Source: Numida meleagris (Eukaryota > Chordata > Aves > Galliformes > Numididae). Taken from it: DNA of 64,000 nucleotides. A model generated the notes under the pieces. The model did no database searches. It saw only the letters and a list, made by a program, of their open reading frames with translations, and was not told the DNA's origin. Location: assembly GCF_002078875.1 (NCBI RefSeq), contig NC_034412.1:82539575-82603574 (forward strand), read 5' to 3'. The position numbers and the translations under genes were made by a program. Within the stretch, counting starts at the first letter, position 1. The number at the start of each line of letters is the position of its first letter. Below are positions 18,390 to 30,773 of the stretch, piece by piece.

Positions 18390-21300
18390 GTATGTGATGT
18401 AGGTAAGGGTTGGATCTCTTGATCCTGCTCAGATCAGTTATTTCCAGTGACATCACGCACTGTAGGATCTGACTGTCATCTATAGTTGTCTTTCAACTCA
18501 ATTATTCTGAGTTGATGATCATGTTAGTTTTCTGCTGCTGGTTAAATTGCTTTGTGTTGTGTTTTTTCCTCTAGTTAGGTAGTTGAGAAACTTTAAGGCA
18601 ATCTTGATGTTTACTCCTTTACACTGATATTTACTCCTTTACAGTCCAGTGGCTTCAGAATGTTTTTATTCTGTGTTTTGAAGGTGACAGCAGAGATTGG
18701 AAAGCTGCTTGGTGAAGAAAAGGTGGATGCAATCTTATGTGTAGCAGGAGGATGGGCTGGAGGCAGCGCCAAAGCTAAATGTAAGCCTCTGCATGCCTGT
18801 TTATATATGAATGAAATCTCAGAGGAGTCCTTAAAAATCGTGGTTGTAGAGGTCTTTGAGATCATCTTTCTTCTGGAGTCTGGAAGAGGACGTTAGCCTA
18901 ATAGTGCAGAAGAGCTCAGTCACAATGTATCTTAGCACGTTTCTGAATTATTGGTGCCCATTACATTTTCACTGTTCTCAGAAGAGTTTTTTAGTGCACT
19001 ATTTTCCATTGGTAAATCTTGATGTGCAGTATTATTATCTGTGAACTACCTTTTGACGAGGCAGGCAGCTTACATAAGGTAGCGGCTGAGTAGAATGTCG
19101 ATGTTGTTGCCCAGTTCACTGCTTTACTGATGCAATCACAGTTGCATGCTGCAGCTCTCTGAGCTGTTACTATACAATCCAGAGCTGTCTAACAACTCAA
19201 GACCACCCTAGAGGGAAAAAAAAAAGTCCGTAGATTTATAACGCTTTTAAACATGTAATATTCAGAAAGTAATTTTTTGCTTTCCCTACTAGTATAGAGA
19301 ATACTTATAATAGTAGATAAAGCACCTTGCTTTCTGTATGGAGTAAATCTGGTAAAACGTGGTATTTTCCTCCCGCTTCCCAGCTCAGACGTCATAGGCA
19401 AAATTTTCGCCTATGAGGAGAATGTGAGAAGACATACACAGTTCAATCAAAGTGAATACATTTACACAATTACATTATATTGGATTGTAATAAATATGTA
19501 CAGTATTGGAAATAAGGTGACTGATCATAACCCTAATTTACAGTAATTCTTGGTGAGATAGCAGAGCATCTTGGAATCAAGTGGTCAGCTTATCTCACTG
19601 AGTTGCTCATGTGCTTATTCTGTGCTGTGTTCTGAAAATGATTCTTTCTGAATGGTAAGATCTTTGACGTGGCTAGTCGCTATTTTTTGCTATCAATACC
19701 TGCATGGAAAAGAGAAAAAAAACAATGACAAGTACTTGAATTTTGCTTTCATGTGAAGTCTCTGGTGTTCTCCCCAGCCCTAATAGGCTGCTATAGTAGA
19801 ATTTGCTCTCTGGTATATAGAGGCACTAGGATGCACACTCAGTATAGTGCAGAGTAATAGGTTAGTATGTTTATACCAACAGATTACTTTCAGACATATT
19901 GTTTCTTGATTTATAATATAATATGGTGATAAGAAACACTTCTGTTCAACTCTTGGAGTCTTCTTTCTGCATACTAGTGGAGCAGAACTATTTGCAGCCA
20001 GCAGGGAAGTTATGGAAAGAGAGATCATGCTGCTACAAAGTGAGAAGAAGCTGATGTGAAAATTTTGAGGTCCTTGACATAGATTAAAGCAGTCTGAAGA
20101 ATTTGCAAGTCTTTGAATTGAGTATAAGCATTAATAGAGAGCTAATGGAACTATCTGATGTTTATATGTTATATTTTTTATTTTTGATAGCAGATAATCG
20201 CCTAGAATACATGCTGTAGAGCTGGGATTCAACACCCAAAGAGATGTAAAAGATGTAAATTGATATTTTATCCAATGTGGAAGTAGAAAATAATTGAAAG
20301 CATATTTTCATTGTACTTTGAGTAGTACTGTTGCGCTATGTGTGATAGGAAGGAAACCAGAATGAGAAATGTTCTTTCTTATAGTTACTTTAACTAATTG
20401 TCTTCCTAATCAGCTTTGTACAAAAACTGTGATCTGATGTGGAAACAAAGTGTTTGGACATCCACTATTTCCAGTCACCTTGCCACAAAACATCTGAAAG
20501 AAGGAGGTCTCTTGACTTTGACAGGAGCTCAAGCTGCTTTATCTGGAACTCCAGGTAAAATGCCATGTATGGTAACTGCTGAGACATGAGCAGTTATACC
20601 TCTGTGTTAATCTGAGCAGTATTGCTCATGAGGAATAGTTTCACTTGCCAGTTTCTTGATATCCATTACAAATGGAAAGTTGCTGCCGAAATGCTTAAGG
20701 TAAGTGTAATTTTACAGATGGCAACACTGAATTTCTTGAAGCTGGAGCACAAACAGAATCAGTATTTAGTTAATAGCTGATATGTGTTCATGAAATGGAC
20801 TTGAGTAATATAGCATACAGTAAAAAATAATTTGGAAAATAGTGGAGGACAAAAGTACACAGCAAGCTGTAAGTATAGTGCTTAAATGAAGTTAAATCTC
20901 TTATTTGTCTTTTAAAAAGTCAAATCCCTAGCTGCCCTGTTTTTCAGCTAGTGATGACTCAGCTGATTCTATTAAATGTGCTTGTCCTGTTCATGTTCTG
21001 ATTCCAGTCCACCTTTGCTTCAGACACAGATAAGCTTGTTGACCTTCAGTTTCACCCTCCAACCTATTTCGAAAAAGCTTTTCTAAGATTTTTTTCATCT
21101 CACTCATAAGTATGTTGATCTGTGTGGAGAAAGAAGTATTTGTCCCAAAAAACTTTCCTTGCCTGTGGGTTTGTATGCCTTTTTCTTTTAAATTGCTCCC
21201 AGATTTCTAAGTCCCAATTTGTTGGTGTGGCTTAACAATACTTTGATGAGACACAGCTACTAACACTGTAAAGCACATTATAAATTTAATGAGTATTCCT

Positions 21301-24300
21301 GAAAGCCACATCTAAAATGGTTGAGGAGAAACACACTATGTTTTCTAGTTAATGATTTACCTTCCAAGTTTACAGCTGCGTCTGACATATTCTGAGGATA
21401 AAAGGCTTATTTTATGTGAATAAGCAGATGCATGATGTACTGTCTACTACTGACTGACCACCTACAAATGAAATAATGTGAACTTTGGCAGACATTCCTG
21501 ATGTCTTCTGTTTGGGTTGCTTTGGGAGGTAGAGACCACAGCAGAAGAATCAATGATTTGCTTTCATGTTTTGAACTAGCGGTTTTCAACAAGTCTGGAT
21601 TTTTTTTTTTTAAATACAGCAGTGCTTTGGGGAAACACATGAAGCTTATTAACTTCAGGAAGAATTGGGAAACAATTGTTACTCAACTTTTGCAAATATG
21701 ACTTGCTGGCTTGTTATTACCAGCCATTAAGGAAGGAGTCCTCTTTTTCTTGTTTGCTCTTACTGTGTTTTTTCTTTTCCTGTGTGAAAATGTTGACTCG
21801 CTCAATGCAAATTGAAGAAAACTGCAAATGATACAACAGCTACAATAAGTAGTCCAACAACAATGGCTAAGAAGCACAGAAAAGGTTTCAAAAGACTTGG
21901 TGTTTGGTTTAGAGAAGAGGGGAATATGATAGAAATGTAAATATTTTACAGTAAAATAAAATGAGGTAGCTACTCCTGACAGTGATTCCTCCTAATAAAT
22001 GTGGGTGTTGTACAGTGTGTTTAATTGAATATGACAGAAATATTTCTGTAATGCAAAATTACCTTTCTACCTCCGTTGCAGAATACTTCCTCAGGAACTT
22101 TGAAAAGGAGTTGTACGGAGAGGTAGAAAGTCATCCAGTTGTAGTAGACAAAATACATTTGTTTTTTTCCAGTGTGCTTAATCTGTGTCTAGGCTGCTTG
22201 GCTGATGCATACCATGAGACATCTGAGACCTGTAGCACCTTGGTTGTCCAGATCTTGTACTTGAGCAGCGTGCTGCGTGCTCTCATTCCCATACATCTTA
22301 CACTGCTGAGTACTGGCTGTCTAAAATAAACAGTACTCCTGCAGAAGCTGGACTTACGTGCAAGTTGTTAAGTCACTTTATGCCAGGAGTGGGTTTTCTT
22401 TTTGTTAGTTTTTTTGTAGCTTTCTCCAAAGGGCCTATCAGAATTAGGATGCTGCTCCCGTGAATTACTGTTCTGTGAGAAGTGTGCTGTATCTGCTCAG
22501 GTGCAAACCCATAAATGCCATAGACTTACGCTCAAAGTTGACAGATGATTGCTTGATTAAAGTCAGTGAGTCTCTTCGCACTTAGAAAACAACAAAACTA
22601 AGCTAGTAAGGTTAACTTTGTAGGTCCTCAGGGTATGTTCTGAAGTGTTAATTAAACATGTTGAAATCAGTAAGTCTGTCAGTTCTGTAATGCTGAGTAA
22701 ACAGAGCTTTTTCAATGCTCCTGGATGTCTATTAAAAGGATTTTGTTTGGGTTTGTTTGTTTTTGCCTTTTTTAAAATTTAAATTTTATTTTTGCTTTAA
22801 TGATGTTTCTGTTTGTTTTAAATCTGATTCTGTTCTGGCTATGGTAAGTGATCTTAAACTTACTGTTAAATAATCTGAGTTTCTGTCATAGTTCTGATGA
22901 TGCTGAGAACTGTGTTGATTGTGTTTTAGTTTGCCTGTTTTTTGTTGCTAGGGATGATTGGCTATGGCATGGCTAAAGGAGCAGTGCACCAGCTTTGTCG
23001 GAGTTTGGCTGGTGCCAATAGCGGCTTGCCATCTGGCTCTGCTGCTGTTGCTATTTTACCGTAAGTGCTTGCATAGTTACCTCTGCCTGCGTTGTTTTAT
23101 TACTGCTGTAACCTAGAGTTGCCCTGGTGTGGTTGTGATGTCCTGTCCATGCTACTCAAATACACTGAGAAGTGTCTTGAATATATGAAGTAGCAATGCA
23201 CAAGTTATCCTAATGGTGAATAACCTCTTTTTCTGTTGCTTTGCAAAACAGTAGTGGGTGTTAGGATTAAAATTTATTTCAGCTTTAAACATTCTAACAG
23301 TAGCCAGCATTAACGTATAGTTTTTTTCAGTCAGAACTCTGAAGATGAGAAGGACTGTTCAGCACAGTTTTAGACTTAACTGTGTGATTATAGCAAAGGA
23401 TTACTGGACAAGTTTTCACTTAGAAAATCTGTGTATCTTTATCTACAGAAGCACCTGGGATTGATCAGTAAAAATTAGTCACAGTGAGGATCTGCAAGAA
23501 AAAGAAACTTAGCTTGTATGTGTCTGTCACAACTATCCTTTTGATGCTTTGAGAAAAGAAAAAATGGGTGGACCAGTAGGTCTTCACTGTATCAAAGTCC
23601 ATTGGTATTGCTGCAAGAATTATTTATCTTGCCAGGTCCATACCTGGAGCCAAAACTTAAGACTAAACAGTTCTGTATGGGTATTTGGAATACTGCCCAA
23701 AATCTAACTGCTGCATGTTTTCCTCATACGTATACTCTTATAGGCAGACACCAAGAACACTGCACTTTTGGCCATTCTGGATGTACACAGGTCTCATGCA
23801 AAACTCTATTTTTAAGTGAGTTCTTGAGAGTAGTTATACCCTGTATTGTCAATGGCATATCAGTGAGACAGTTCTGAAAACTTCAGCCTTTAGTATCATC
23901 AAAGTCAAAACTTCCTGGACCTACGCACTCATTGGAGCAAGCTGAAAGTGCAGAGGTTGAGGGCAGTAGTAGTAGGGCACACGTGCTGTGTGGTATATGT
24001 GAGCAAGAATATTAGTGCTACTGCCTATCTGCGTGAGAGAGGCTGAGAGGGAGCTGTGGGCTAAGTGATAGGCCTGGAGGGCTGGATGTCATCAGCAAGG
24101 CAGGGAGCTAAGGGGTTACAGGTTGTAGCCTTTGATATACATTGAAACTGATAGTTATATGCTGTTAACATGTGTAGAGAATGCGAGGGAGATCTGTACT
24201 GCACAGTATAAAATTCAAGCATGTGTTACAGCAATGAAAAGAAGCAGGTGGCTCTTATCAGAAACATGATGAATAAATAAGGGTTTATCTTGTTTTAATC

Positions 24301-26241
24301 ACAGAGTTACCTTGGATACACCAGCGAACAGGAAATCAATGCCTGATGCAGACTTCAGCTCTTGGACATCCTTAGAATTCGTTGCTGAGTGAGTATGCAC
24401 GTGATAGCTAAGCAGTTCTTACTGTCACTTTTGCTGCTGCATCTTCCTGCCTGCTCTTTCTAAATAGCTGTCCTGGATTTGGGCATTTTTTCTCCTAATT
24501 TCCGTGATTCTGTAGGTCTCCAAATGACATTAGGCCTATTGTGCAAGCTTCTTAAATGGAAAAAATAAGCCCAGCTCCATCAACTTCAGCATCTCTGCAT
24601 CAGTTGCAGTGATAAGATGGCCTTACGCAGTCGGAAGCCAGAGTAAAGGCTCTAGACTATATAAATTGCAGACACAGGAGTCAGTAGCTTAGCTTAAAGG
24701 TAAACTACAAATAAGCGTGTAAACTTTGGCATTGTTTATTTGTTTTAATATTTTTTTACTGCCCGCTTTTTGGTGTATTAATCCACTTCTCAAAGCTGGA
24801 AAAATTCCTGCTTTTGTTTAGAATAATTTAGTGAAAGGTTTTTTTTTTCTTCCATTATCCACAAAGGCTTGTCCTGAATAATGTTGCAAAGTGCAGAGAT
24901 TTCAGCTGTAGCTTATTTAACAACAGGCTGAGACTATAAGATTTATTGTTTCTAACTGTTCTCAGAGAAGGCGCGTAAGTACTGCCTTCTGTGAGGTGAT
25001 GGAGAGCAGCAAAGATTCTGCTGAGGATGGTCACAGAAAAGCACGGACGCAGTTGTCTTGCCTTTTTGAGGAAAAACAGATGCATCTGCCTTCACACGTT
25101 GTATAGGACAAAATGTCTTTACTCTTGGGAATTAAAAAGCTTTTAGAACTGAGACTGAAATAACATTCACCTTGTGCTGATTGTTCAGAGAGTAGTTTAG
25201 TTTTGACATTTGATTTCTTTGTGATGTGAATTTTTTTTTCAGTTGGATGTCAGAGAGGAAAATGACTTTTGGTGCAAGAAGCCCATGCGGCTGTTTGATG
25301 TGGCTCTTTACAGGGGTCCCGTCAATTGGTTTCAATTGGTCCAAAGATGTTCAAAAAAAGTTCTGTATTGTATGTAGCCAGATGTTAGGGTTTTACAAAT
25401 TAACTTTTAACTTCTAAAGATTTTTTTTCCTTGTGGGAGAGTTAGGTTGAGTGTTTTAGTTTTTTGGCTTCTAACTGTCTTAACTTTAAATCTACCTTTG
25501 AAAACTGAAAGTTTCACTTGTGTTAGAGAAAAGGATTCCAGTGATGTTAAACATTGGTAACGTTTCCATCTTGGGAAGGATGTTTCTCATACGGTGTTTG
25601 CATTTTGAGGTCTGCTGTATCCTGGAAGCTGTTCTGTCAGATGGCAGGATGTTCCAAAATGGTCGTTGCTATGTGTGCAATAGTGGAAAGGCTGATGGAC
25701 CTGAAAAATATGTTGTTTTCTTTATTAATTTTGGTAAGCAGTGTACTAGTGTGCTTTCCAGAATGAGCCCATCGTACTCAGTGTATTTTGGATGTCTTAG
25801 GAATTTCTGTGCTTCTGCCGAGACTGTTTTCACAGTTAAGATGCCCTGTTGGCAGAGTAATGGGTTACGAAAGAAGGACTTGGAAAGAAAGGGTACTTGC
25901 ATAGGCTGAAAAGCAAGGGATGCGTGGGGAGAGAATAGGAATAGAGTACATAGATGTAGGGGAGAAAAACAATCATTTAACCTGTAACTTTTAACAGCTC
26001 CAAGGTTTAGCAACCCTATTTTAGCCATAAGTCTGTGTCTATGATTTTATACTTCCTGCCAATATGCCTGATAGTATTTTTTTTATTATTATTTTTATCC
26101 TCCCCATCCTATTTTTTCTATTTATTTAAAAACAGAACCCTTTATGACTGGATAACAGGAAAGAATCGACCAAACTCAGGGAGTCTAATCCAGGTGATAA
26201 CTGCAGGAGGGAAGACTGAACTAGTTCCAGCAAATCTTTGA
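17741..26241 (+). CDS. QDPR: QDPR, quinoid dihydropteridine reductase (complete, 7 coding exons)
   Basis: This NADH-dependent short-chain dehydrogenase regenerates tetrahydrobiopterin from quinonoid dihydrobiopterin, the cofactor of phenylalanine, tyrosine and tryptophan hydroxylases, in the cytosol as a dimer. Exons of 87, 93, 97, 141, 109, 84 and 106 bp join to 717 bp, 238 residues plus stop; human has 244, the difference being a longer Ala-rich N-terminus. Motifs: Rossmann [11 protein letters not shown] at residues 7-17, [10 protein letters not shown] near 79-88, and the catalytic YGMAK with Tyr144 and Lys148. The C-terminal [16 protein letters not shown] is strongly conserved. All introns are GT-AG, intron 1 only 102 bp with a GTGCGC donor. 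The ATG has a strong context (GAGCATGG). Intron 2 carries a 29-A tract. Confidence 0.97.
17930..18022 (+). CDS. QDPR: QDPR coding exon 2
   Basis: Acceptor CTGCGCAG, 31 codons starting [19 protein letters not shown], ending EQAEQ at donor GTGGGA. Phase 0 at both ends. Confidence 0.97.
18357..18385. repeat. Poly(A) tract, 29 A, QDPR intron 2
   Basis: An uninterrupted A homopolymer with no transposon body recognised next to it. Length may be imprecise in assembly. Confidence 0.95.
18684..18780 (+). CDS. QDPR: QDPR coding exon 3
   Basis: Acceptor TTTGAAG, then [20 protein letters not shown] and [12 protein letters not shown], donor GTAAGC, leaving phase 1. The non-pyrimidine AAG acceptor is supported by exact match to the human exon boundary. 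Confidence 0.97.
20414..20554 (+). CDS. QDPR: QDPR coding exon 4
   Basis: Acceptor TAATCAG, then [40 protein letters not shown] and SGTP, donor GTAAAA. Residues 93-140 include the central strands and the dimer helix. Phase 1 at both ends. Confidence 0.98.
20555..22951 (+). other. QDPR: QDPR intron 4
   Basis: The longest QDPR intron (2.4 kb). It contains T-rich stretches, a 14-bp AT palindrome at 22,774-22,787 and a chance 115-codon open frame (21,982-22,329) with no recognised homology. No transposon identified. Confidence 0.8.
22952..23060 (+). CDS. QDPR: QDPR coding exon 5 (catalytic Tyr and Lys)
   Basis: Acceptor TTGCTAG, then [14 protein letters not shown], the YxxxK catalytic pair of short-chain dehydrogenases, followed by [19 protein letters not shown]. 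Donor GTAAGT, leaving phase 2. Confidence 0.98.
24305..24388 (+). CDS. QDPR: QDPR coding exon 6
   Basis: Acceptor AATCACAG, then [20 protein letters not shown] and TSLEFVA, donor GTGAGT. This is the substrate-side loop following strand six. Phase 2 at both ends. Confidence 0.97.
26136..26241 (+). CDS. QDPR: QDPR coding exon 7 (C-terminus)
   Basis: Acceptor AAAAACAG, then [20 protein letters not shown] and ELVPANL, stop TGA. Human ends ELTPAYF; the last two residues differ, as is common at this variable tail. Confidence 0.98.
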
Positions 26242-26960
26242 TGTCAGATGCTTAAGACGGTGAAACTTCAGCAATGGAGAAGCTATGGAAAGTCTGTCTG
26301 CCAGCATAATTTGAGTGGTCGTCTGTGTCTGGTGATTGTAACAATGTCATTATTGGAATCAAATCTCAAGTAGTATTTCTGTGCTGTCTGTTGTGAGCTA
26401 TCTGCATTTATTTACCAGAAAATATCATGCATTTGTCTCTAAATTGAAGCTGCAGGCTTTGGAGTCTGTAGATGTCCTAAATCCTGAGCGTTATATGGTG
26501 ACGTACTTGTTTTCTCTGAAATGGGAATTGCACTTACGTCATGTAATCTCATATGTAATGGTTGGATTCCTTTCTCAGTCAGTGTTTCTAGCAACTTACT
26601 GTGAATCTTTCAGTTATCTTTGTTTTTCTCTCTTTCGCTGCCTGGGAATATAGCCCCACCCCTGCATATTATGTTGGCTGTAATTACAGGAATCACTGTA
26701 GTCACACGTCCTAGTCTTCTAACACTTTTCTTGTGTATGTTTCCACTGGAGTTAGTGGAACTGTATAGGGATTACTAGCTTGAGAAGGAGTTCCTAATTT
26801 GCCTTACAGTTTATAAACTGCTGTCAGGCCTACAGTTGTAGGTTAAAACAGTGCCAAATGCCTTTGTGTTAGTACATAAATACCAGGAAAAAAATGTGTA
26901 CTTCTATTTGACCGTGAATATTTTGTGCTAAATAAACGTATATTGTTTTACATATTGAAC
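26242..26960 (+). other. QDPR: QDPR 3' untranslated region
   Basis: About 0.7 kb from the stop codon to just past the first strong poly(A) hexamer. It is A/T-rich with no coding potential; a 90-codon frame inside it is spurious. Confidence 0.7.
26931..26936 (+). terminator. QDPR: QDPR polyadenylation signal AATAAA
   Basis: Canonical hexamer in GCTAAATAAACG, followed within 40 bp by a T-rich stretch and TTTCTCTGTTCCTG. It is the best candidate for the QDPR 3' end. Confidence 0.75.
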
Positions 26961-29900
26961 TTTCTCTGTTCCTGTAATCCAAACATTTGTAGTATTTTGA
27001 TGGATTTGTTAACTGAACTTGCAGTTTAGTAATGGCAAAGGAATTCATCCTTTTCTTGCTTACTTCTGATCATGCTGCATAAAGTACACTTGTGTATGAT
27101 GTAGTAGAGATGCAGATGGTCTGCTAGTCATGGATAGGGGCAGGCTTTTAGCTGGAGAAAATGTATTCTTTAATCCAGCTACGTTATATGGGGGTACAGG
27201 TTGATTGCAGAATGAGAGTTCTGCTTCTTCTGAACACAGATTTTCGTGGAACCATGTTAAGTTTTTTGGGGAAGGTCTTGAAAATTGAACACATGAAGTT
27301 GTATCAAATTCTATCTGTACTTTTTTTTTTAAGTTTATTTTTTATTTATTGCCTTCAGGGTTGTGTTGGGCATAGATCTACTGACCTGAGTCAGAAAACT
27401 TTCCCCTCTTCCCAGAAGAAAAAACATATGTGTCCATGCCAGTTTTAGCAAGTTGGATGGCTGTGTGATTGCCTCTTATTATATGACTATCCCTTTACTC
27501 CTGTTTTTTATCTGGTTGGTATAGAGGGGAAATCTGATGACCTGTCAAATAAGTCATGAACTATCAAATGACGAATCTGCTTTTGGTATTAATTGCAAGA
27601 CTAGCAACTAGTGTTACCTTCTTGCAAACATACTGAATTGGGTCTCAGAAGTTCCCCAAAGAACAGATCAAACTCTTGAATTGGAAGCACAGATGGGCTC
27701 AGGTATTTTTGTAGAAGATGCTGTGGTAGAAGACAGTAATACAGTAAATGGGACTTAAGACATGAACTGAGAATCTTTTATTTGCTGGAGGCTACAAGGG
27801 CTTATCAAGTACCTTTGAATTACAAACATGTACCTTTGCCTTAATTTTGCTATTAAACTGTTGAAAAAAGGCAATGGCTATTGCCACATGGAATTAACTT
27901 GAAGGTTCTGAATAACCAACTCTGAGGGAGTTGGTTACGGGGGAGAGATGGAAATCAGGTCTTATTTTGCTAAAGAGATCAAAATATGAAAAAAGAAAAT
28001 TATATGTGATCCATTGCATAGATTATTTTCTTCTCCACTGAAAAGACCTGGTGGTCCTGATATGAAAACCTGAAGCAAATCTGTTGTTCAGACCTAGCTG
28101 CTTCAGGTATACTTTGCCAGTGTCAGAGAGAGATCTTGAAAAATGAGTGGTGTGTGTGCTATGCTAGGGAGAGGGTCGCTAAGACTGTGGAAAAGTAAGC
28201 AGGTCAGTTGTCTCTCCCCCACGTGATGCTGTATGAATGCACCAGCATAGGACTGGAAGTTGAGCAGCTGTGTCAGGATAGTGTTGAAAATGGAGTGGTG
28301 TCACTAGCCCCTGGAGCTTCCAGTGCAGACCCCTGAATCCCTCAGGCACTGAACCAGCTATGTGTACTGCTTTCTTGCCTAGCTAATTAAATGAGAGGTC
28401 CCAATTACTGTAAGAGAGATTATCTGTGTAAGCTCATGAGACAGAATAAATCCTTTTTGAGTATGAATGTAGCAACAGGCACATCTGCAACAGAGCTTTT
28501 CTTCTTTTGCTCTTGTTTGAAGGGGGAGGAATGGTAGAAAATGCCTGTTGCACAAAAGGTGTCTGCCGCAGTGTCCTCACTCAGCTTGTGCTGGTGCCTG
28601 CTGGATGAGAAGTGCTAATATACCTAATAGGAAAATGCAGTATGTTGGCTGTAGCAATGGGTGAGTCGTGAAATACGCTAACTGAAATGTATATATTAAA
28701 GCAGATTAATATACCTGTTTTATATTTAGCACAATGCAACTGATGTCATGTTCAAAAATTCACAGGTATAGAGCCCATTTAGTAAGGCACTTTTCTTATA
28801 CAATCTTTTGAAGATGCATATTACTACTTACTGAAGAAAAAGATCTGTGAAGTCTGGGGAAAATAAAACCCAAATAATGCCGTGCAGATCAGTCCTGCTC
28901 TTACACTCTAAGCCGCTTCATTCTCGTTCTACAGATGTAGCAATTTACCCCTTGTTCTCAGAAAAAGAATGTTTCCACACCTGAGCCACCATGCCTTTAA
29001 AAAGGTGATGCAATTACATGGTGCCTTCACACATACAGAGATGCTGTTAGTCTGAACTGCAGCAAGCTTTGACACAGTAGCACTGGGTACAGACGTGCCT
29101 CTTAAAATGTAACTTCTCCAGAATTCCTTCACGGCAGGGACAGGTCCAATCTACGTAAGTATTTTTCTCCTGCAGATTTAGAAAACATAAATTTTAATAA
29201 AGCACAAGTGCAAAATAAGATTGTATGGGAAAATCACTGAAAATCAAAATATCTCTGAATACTGGACAATAAGCTGTTCTGAATGTTTCTAGCATGAGAG
29301 GGTGGGAACTCGAGCTGCTGCTCAGACTGAGGCCTCCATCTTGTGAAGCGTGATCCATGTTCAGACCAGTTGTTTCACGGAAGCTTTGGATCATTGCAGG
29401 CCTGCATCTGCAATGTTTTCATGTTTCACTGTGAAGTTGGTCAGTGATAAAGAAATTTAGAATTCCCTTATCAACAGATTCAACTAGTTTTTCAAAGGTG
29501 CATTTTTATGAGAAAGTTAGCTTTCTACAAGTTAGCTAATGACAATTACCACAAAATGAAAGTTTAAAATTATGCTTTGCACACGCAGAAGTGATCCCCC
29601 CTTAACGTCATGAAATGGTTTCCAAATATGATGGTCTCTGAGTCAGTTAGCAGTGCAGTTCTAAATTAACCTACAATTGCACTCTGTAATCTTTTGTTGA
29701 AGTAATTCATTATGCTAAACTGGCACCTTTTTTTTTTCTGCTGGTAGTGAAATGGAAAAATGGAAACTCCCACCGTAAGAGAAGGTAGCACTTTTTTTGT
29801 TTGTTTGTTCTTCCCTGCAATGGCTCTCTGGAAGAAGACAGATGGGGACTATAATAGTATGCGGAGATGCTTCAGTCTAACCTTTGTGGTGTTGAACAAT

Positions 29901-30735
29901 GTGAGAAAAGTAGACAGACATCTGAAAAGCATTGCAGAAGTCAGAGGTGTTAGCTGAGATTTAGATCCCTGTCAGACACTGTTGTTCCTCCACTCCCTGA
30001 AACATCATGCTTTAAAGGATTTGCTTCATAAATACAGCCGGTCTCCATCGCAGTCTGCGGTGACTTTTCCGGGATACGATCACAGACCTGCGCAGCTGAG
30101 TTGAGGCTGATCTTCAGGAATGCCAGTAGAGGGCAGAAACTTCCAATACATTGGTAATATTTCTTTACTGAACATGCAATGTGTTCTTTTTGACAGGATT
30201 TTAATTGTGCCACAGTCTCTGTTGAGGGGCATATCTTCCTTCCTTGCTTTATTGCCCAAACATCGTGGCCTTCTGTACACCTTAGTACAAGTCTATCCCC
30301 TTCTTTCTTACAGCCCTTCTTTAGATACTGAAAGGCTGCAATAGTAGCCATTGCACTAATGAAGTAGATCATTATCCAGCAGGATAAAGAGGATAAAGAC
30401 CTGCTTTATGCACATTACCTGAAAAATAGCTTTAATTTTTGTGAATAACAACTTTAGTTTCTCCTTCCAGAAAACCCCAAACTTCCTGTTAGCAGGCCCA
30501 TCGTCAACCAGAGTGTTACCTTGCAGACCTTTACACCGTCTGTGGAGTTCGTGAGTGTGGAGATCACGCTATTAGCAATACAATGCTACATAGAAGCATA
30601 AAAATGTCTAGGTCTCAGCCTTCCTGCTTTTGCTGCTACTCTCTCTCAGCCCAGATTTGTTGAGTGCAGTATCAGGACCACAGCTGTACTCCCCTCAGAG
30701 CTGCCCCTGCCCTGCACAGACCAGTTGCATCCCCT

Positions 30736-30773
30736 CAGGTGTTCAGGCAGCAATTCCCCTTCATGAACACCTG
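30736..30773. repeat. Perfect 10-bp inverted repeat
   Basis: CAGGTGTTCA at 30,736-30,745 and TGAACACCTG at 30,764-30,773, with an 18-nt spacer. It is in intergenic DNA with no gene context. Confidence 0.8.

Noticed and set aside
21982..22329. 115-codon open frame in QDPR intron 4
   Set aside because: No recognised domain and no role in the QDPR reading frame; length is compatible with chance.
26381..26653. 90-codon open frame in the QDPR 3' UTR
   Set aside because: No homology and located within the transcript tail.
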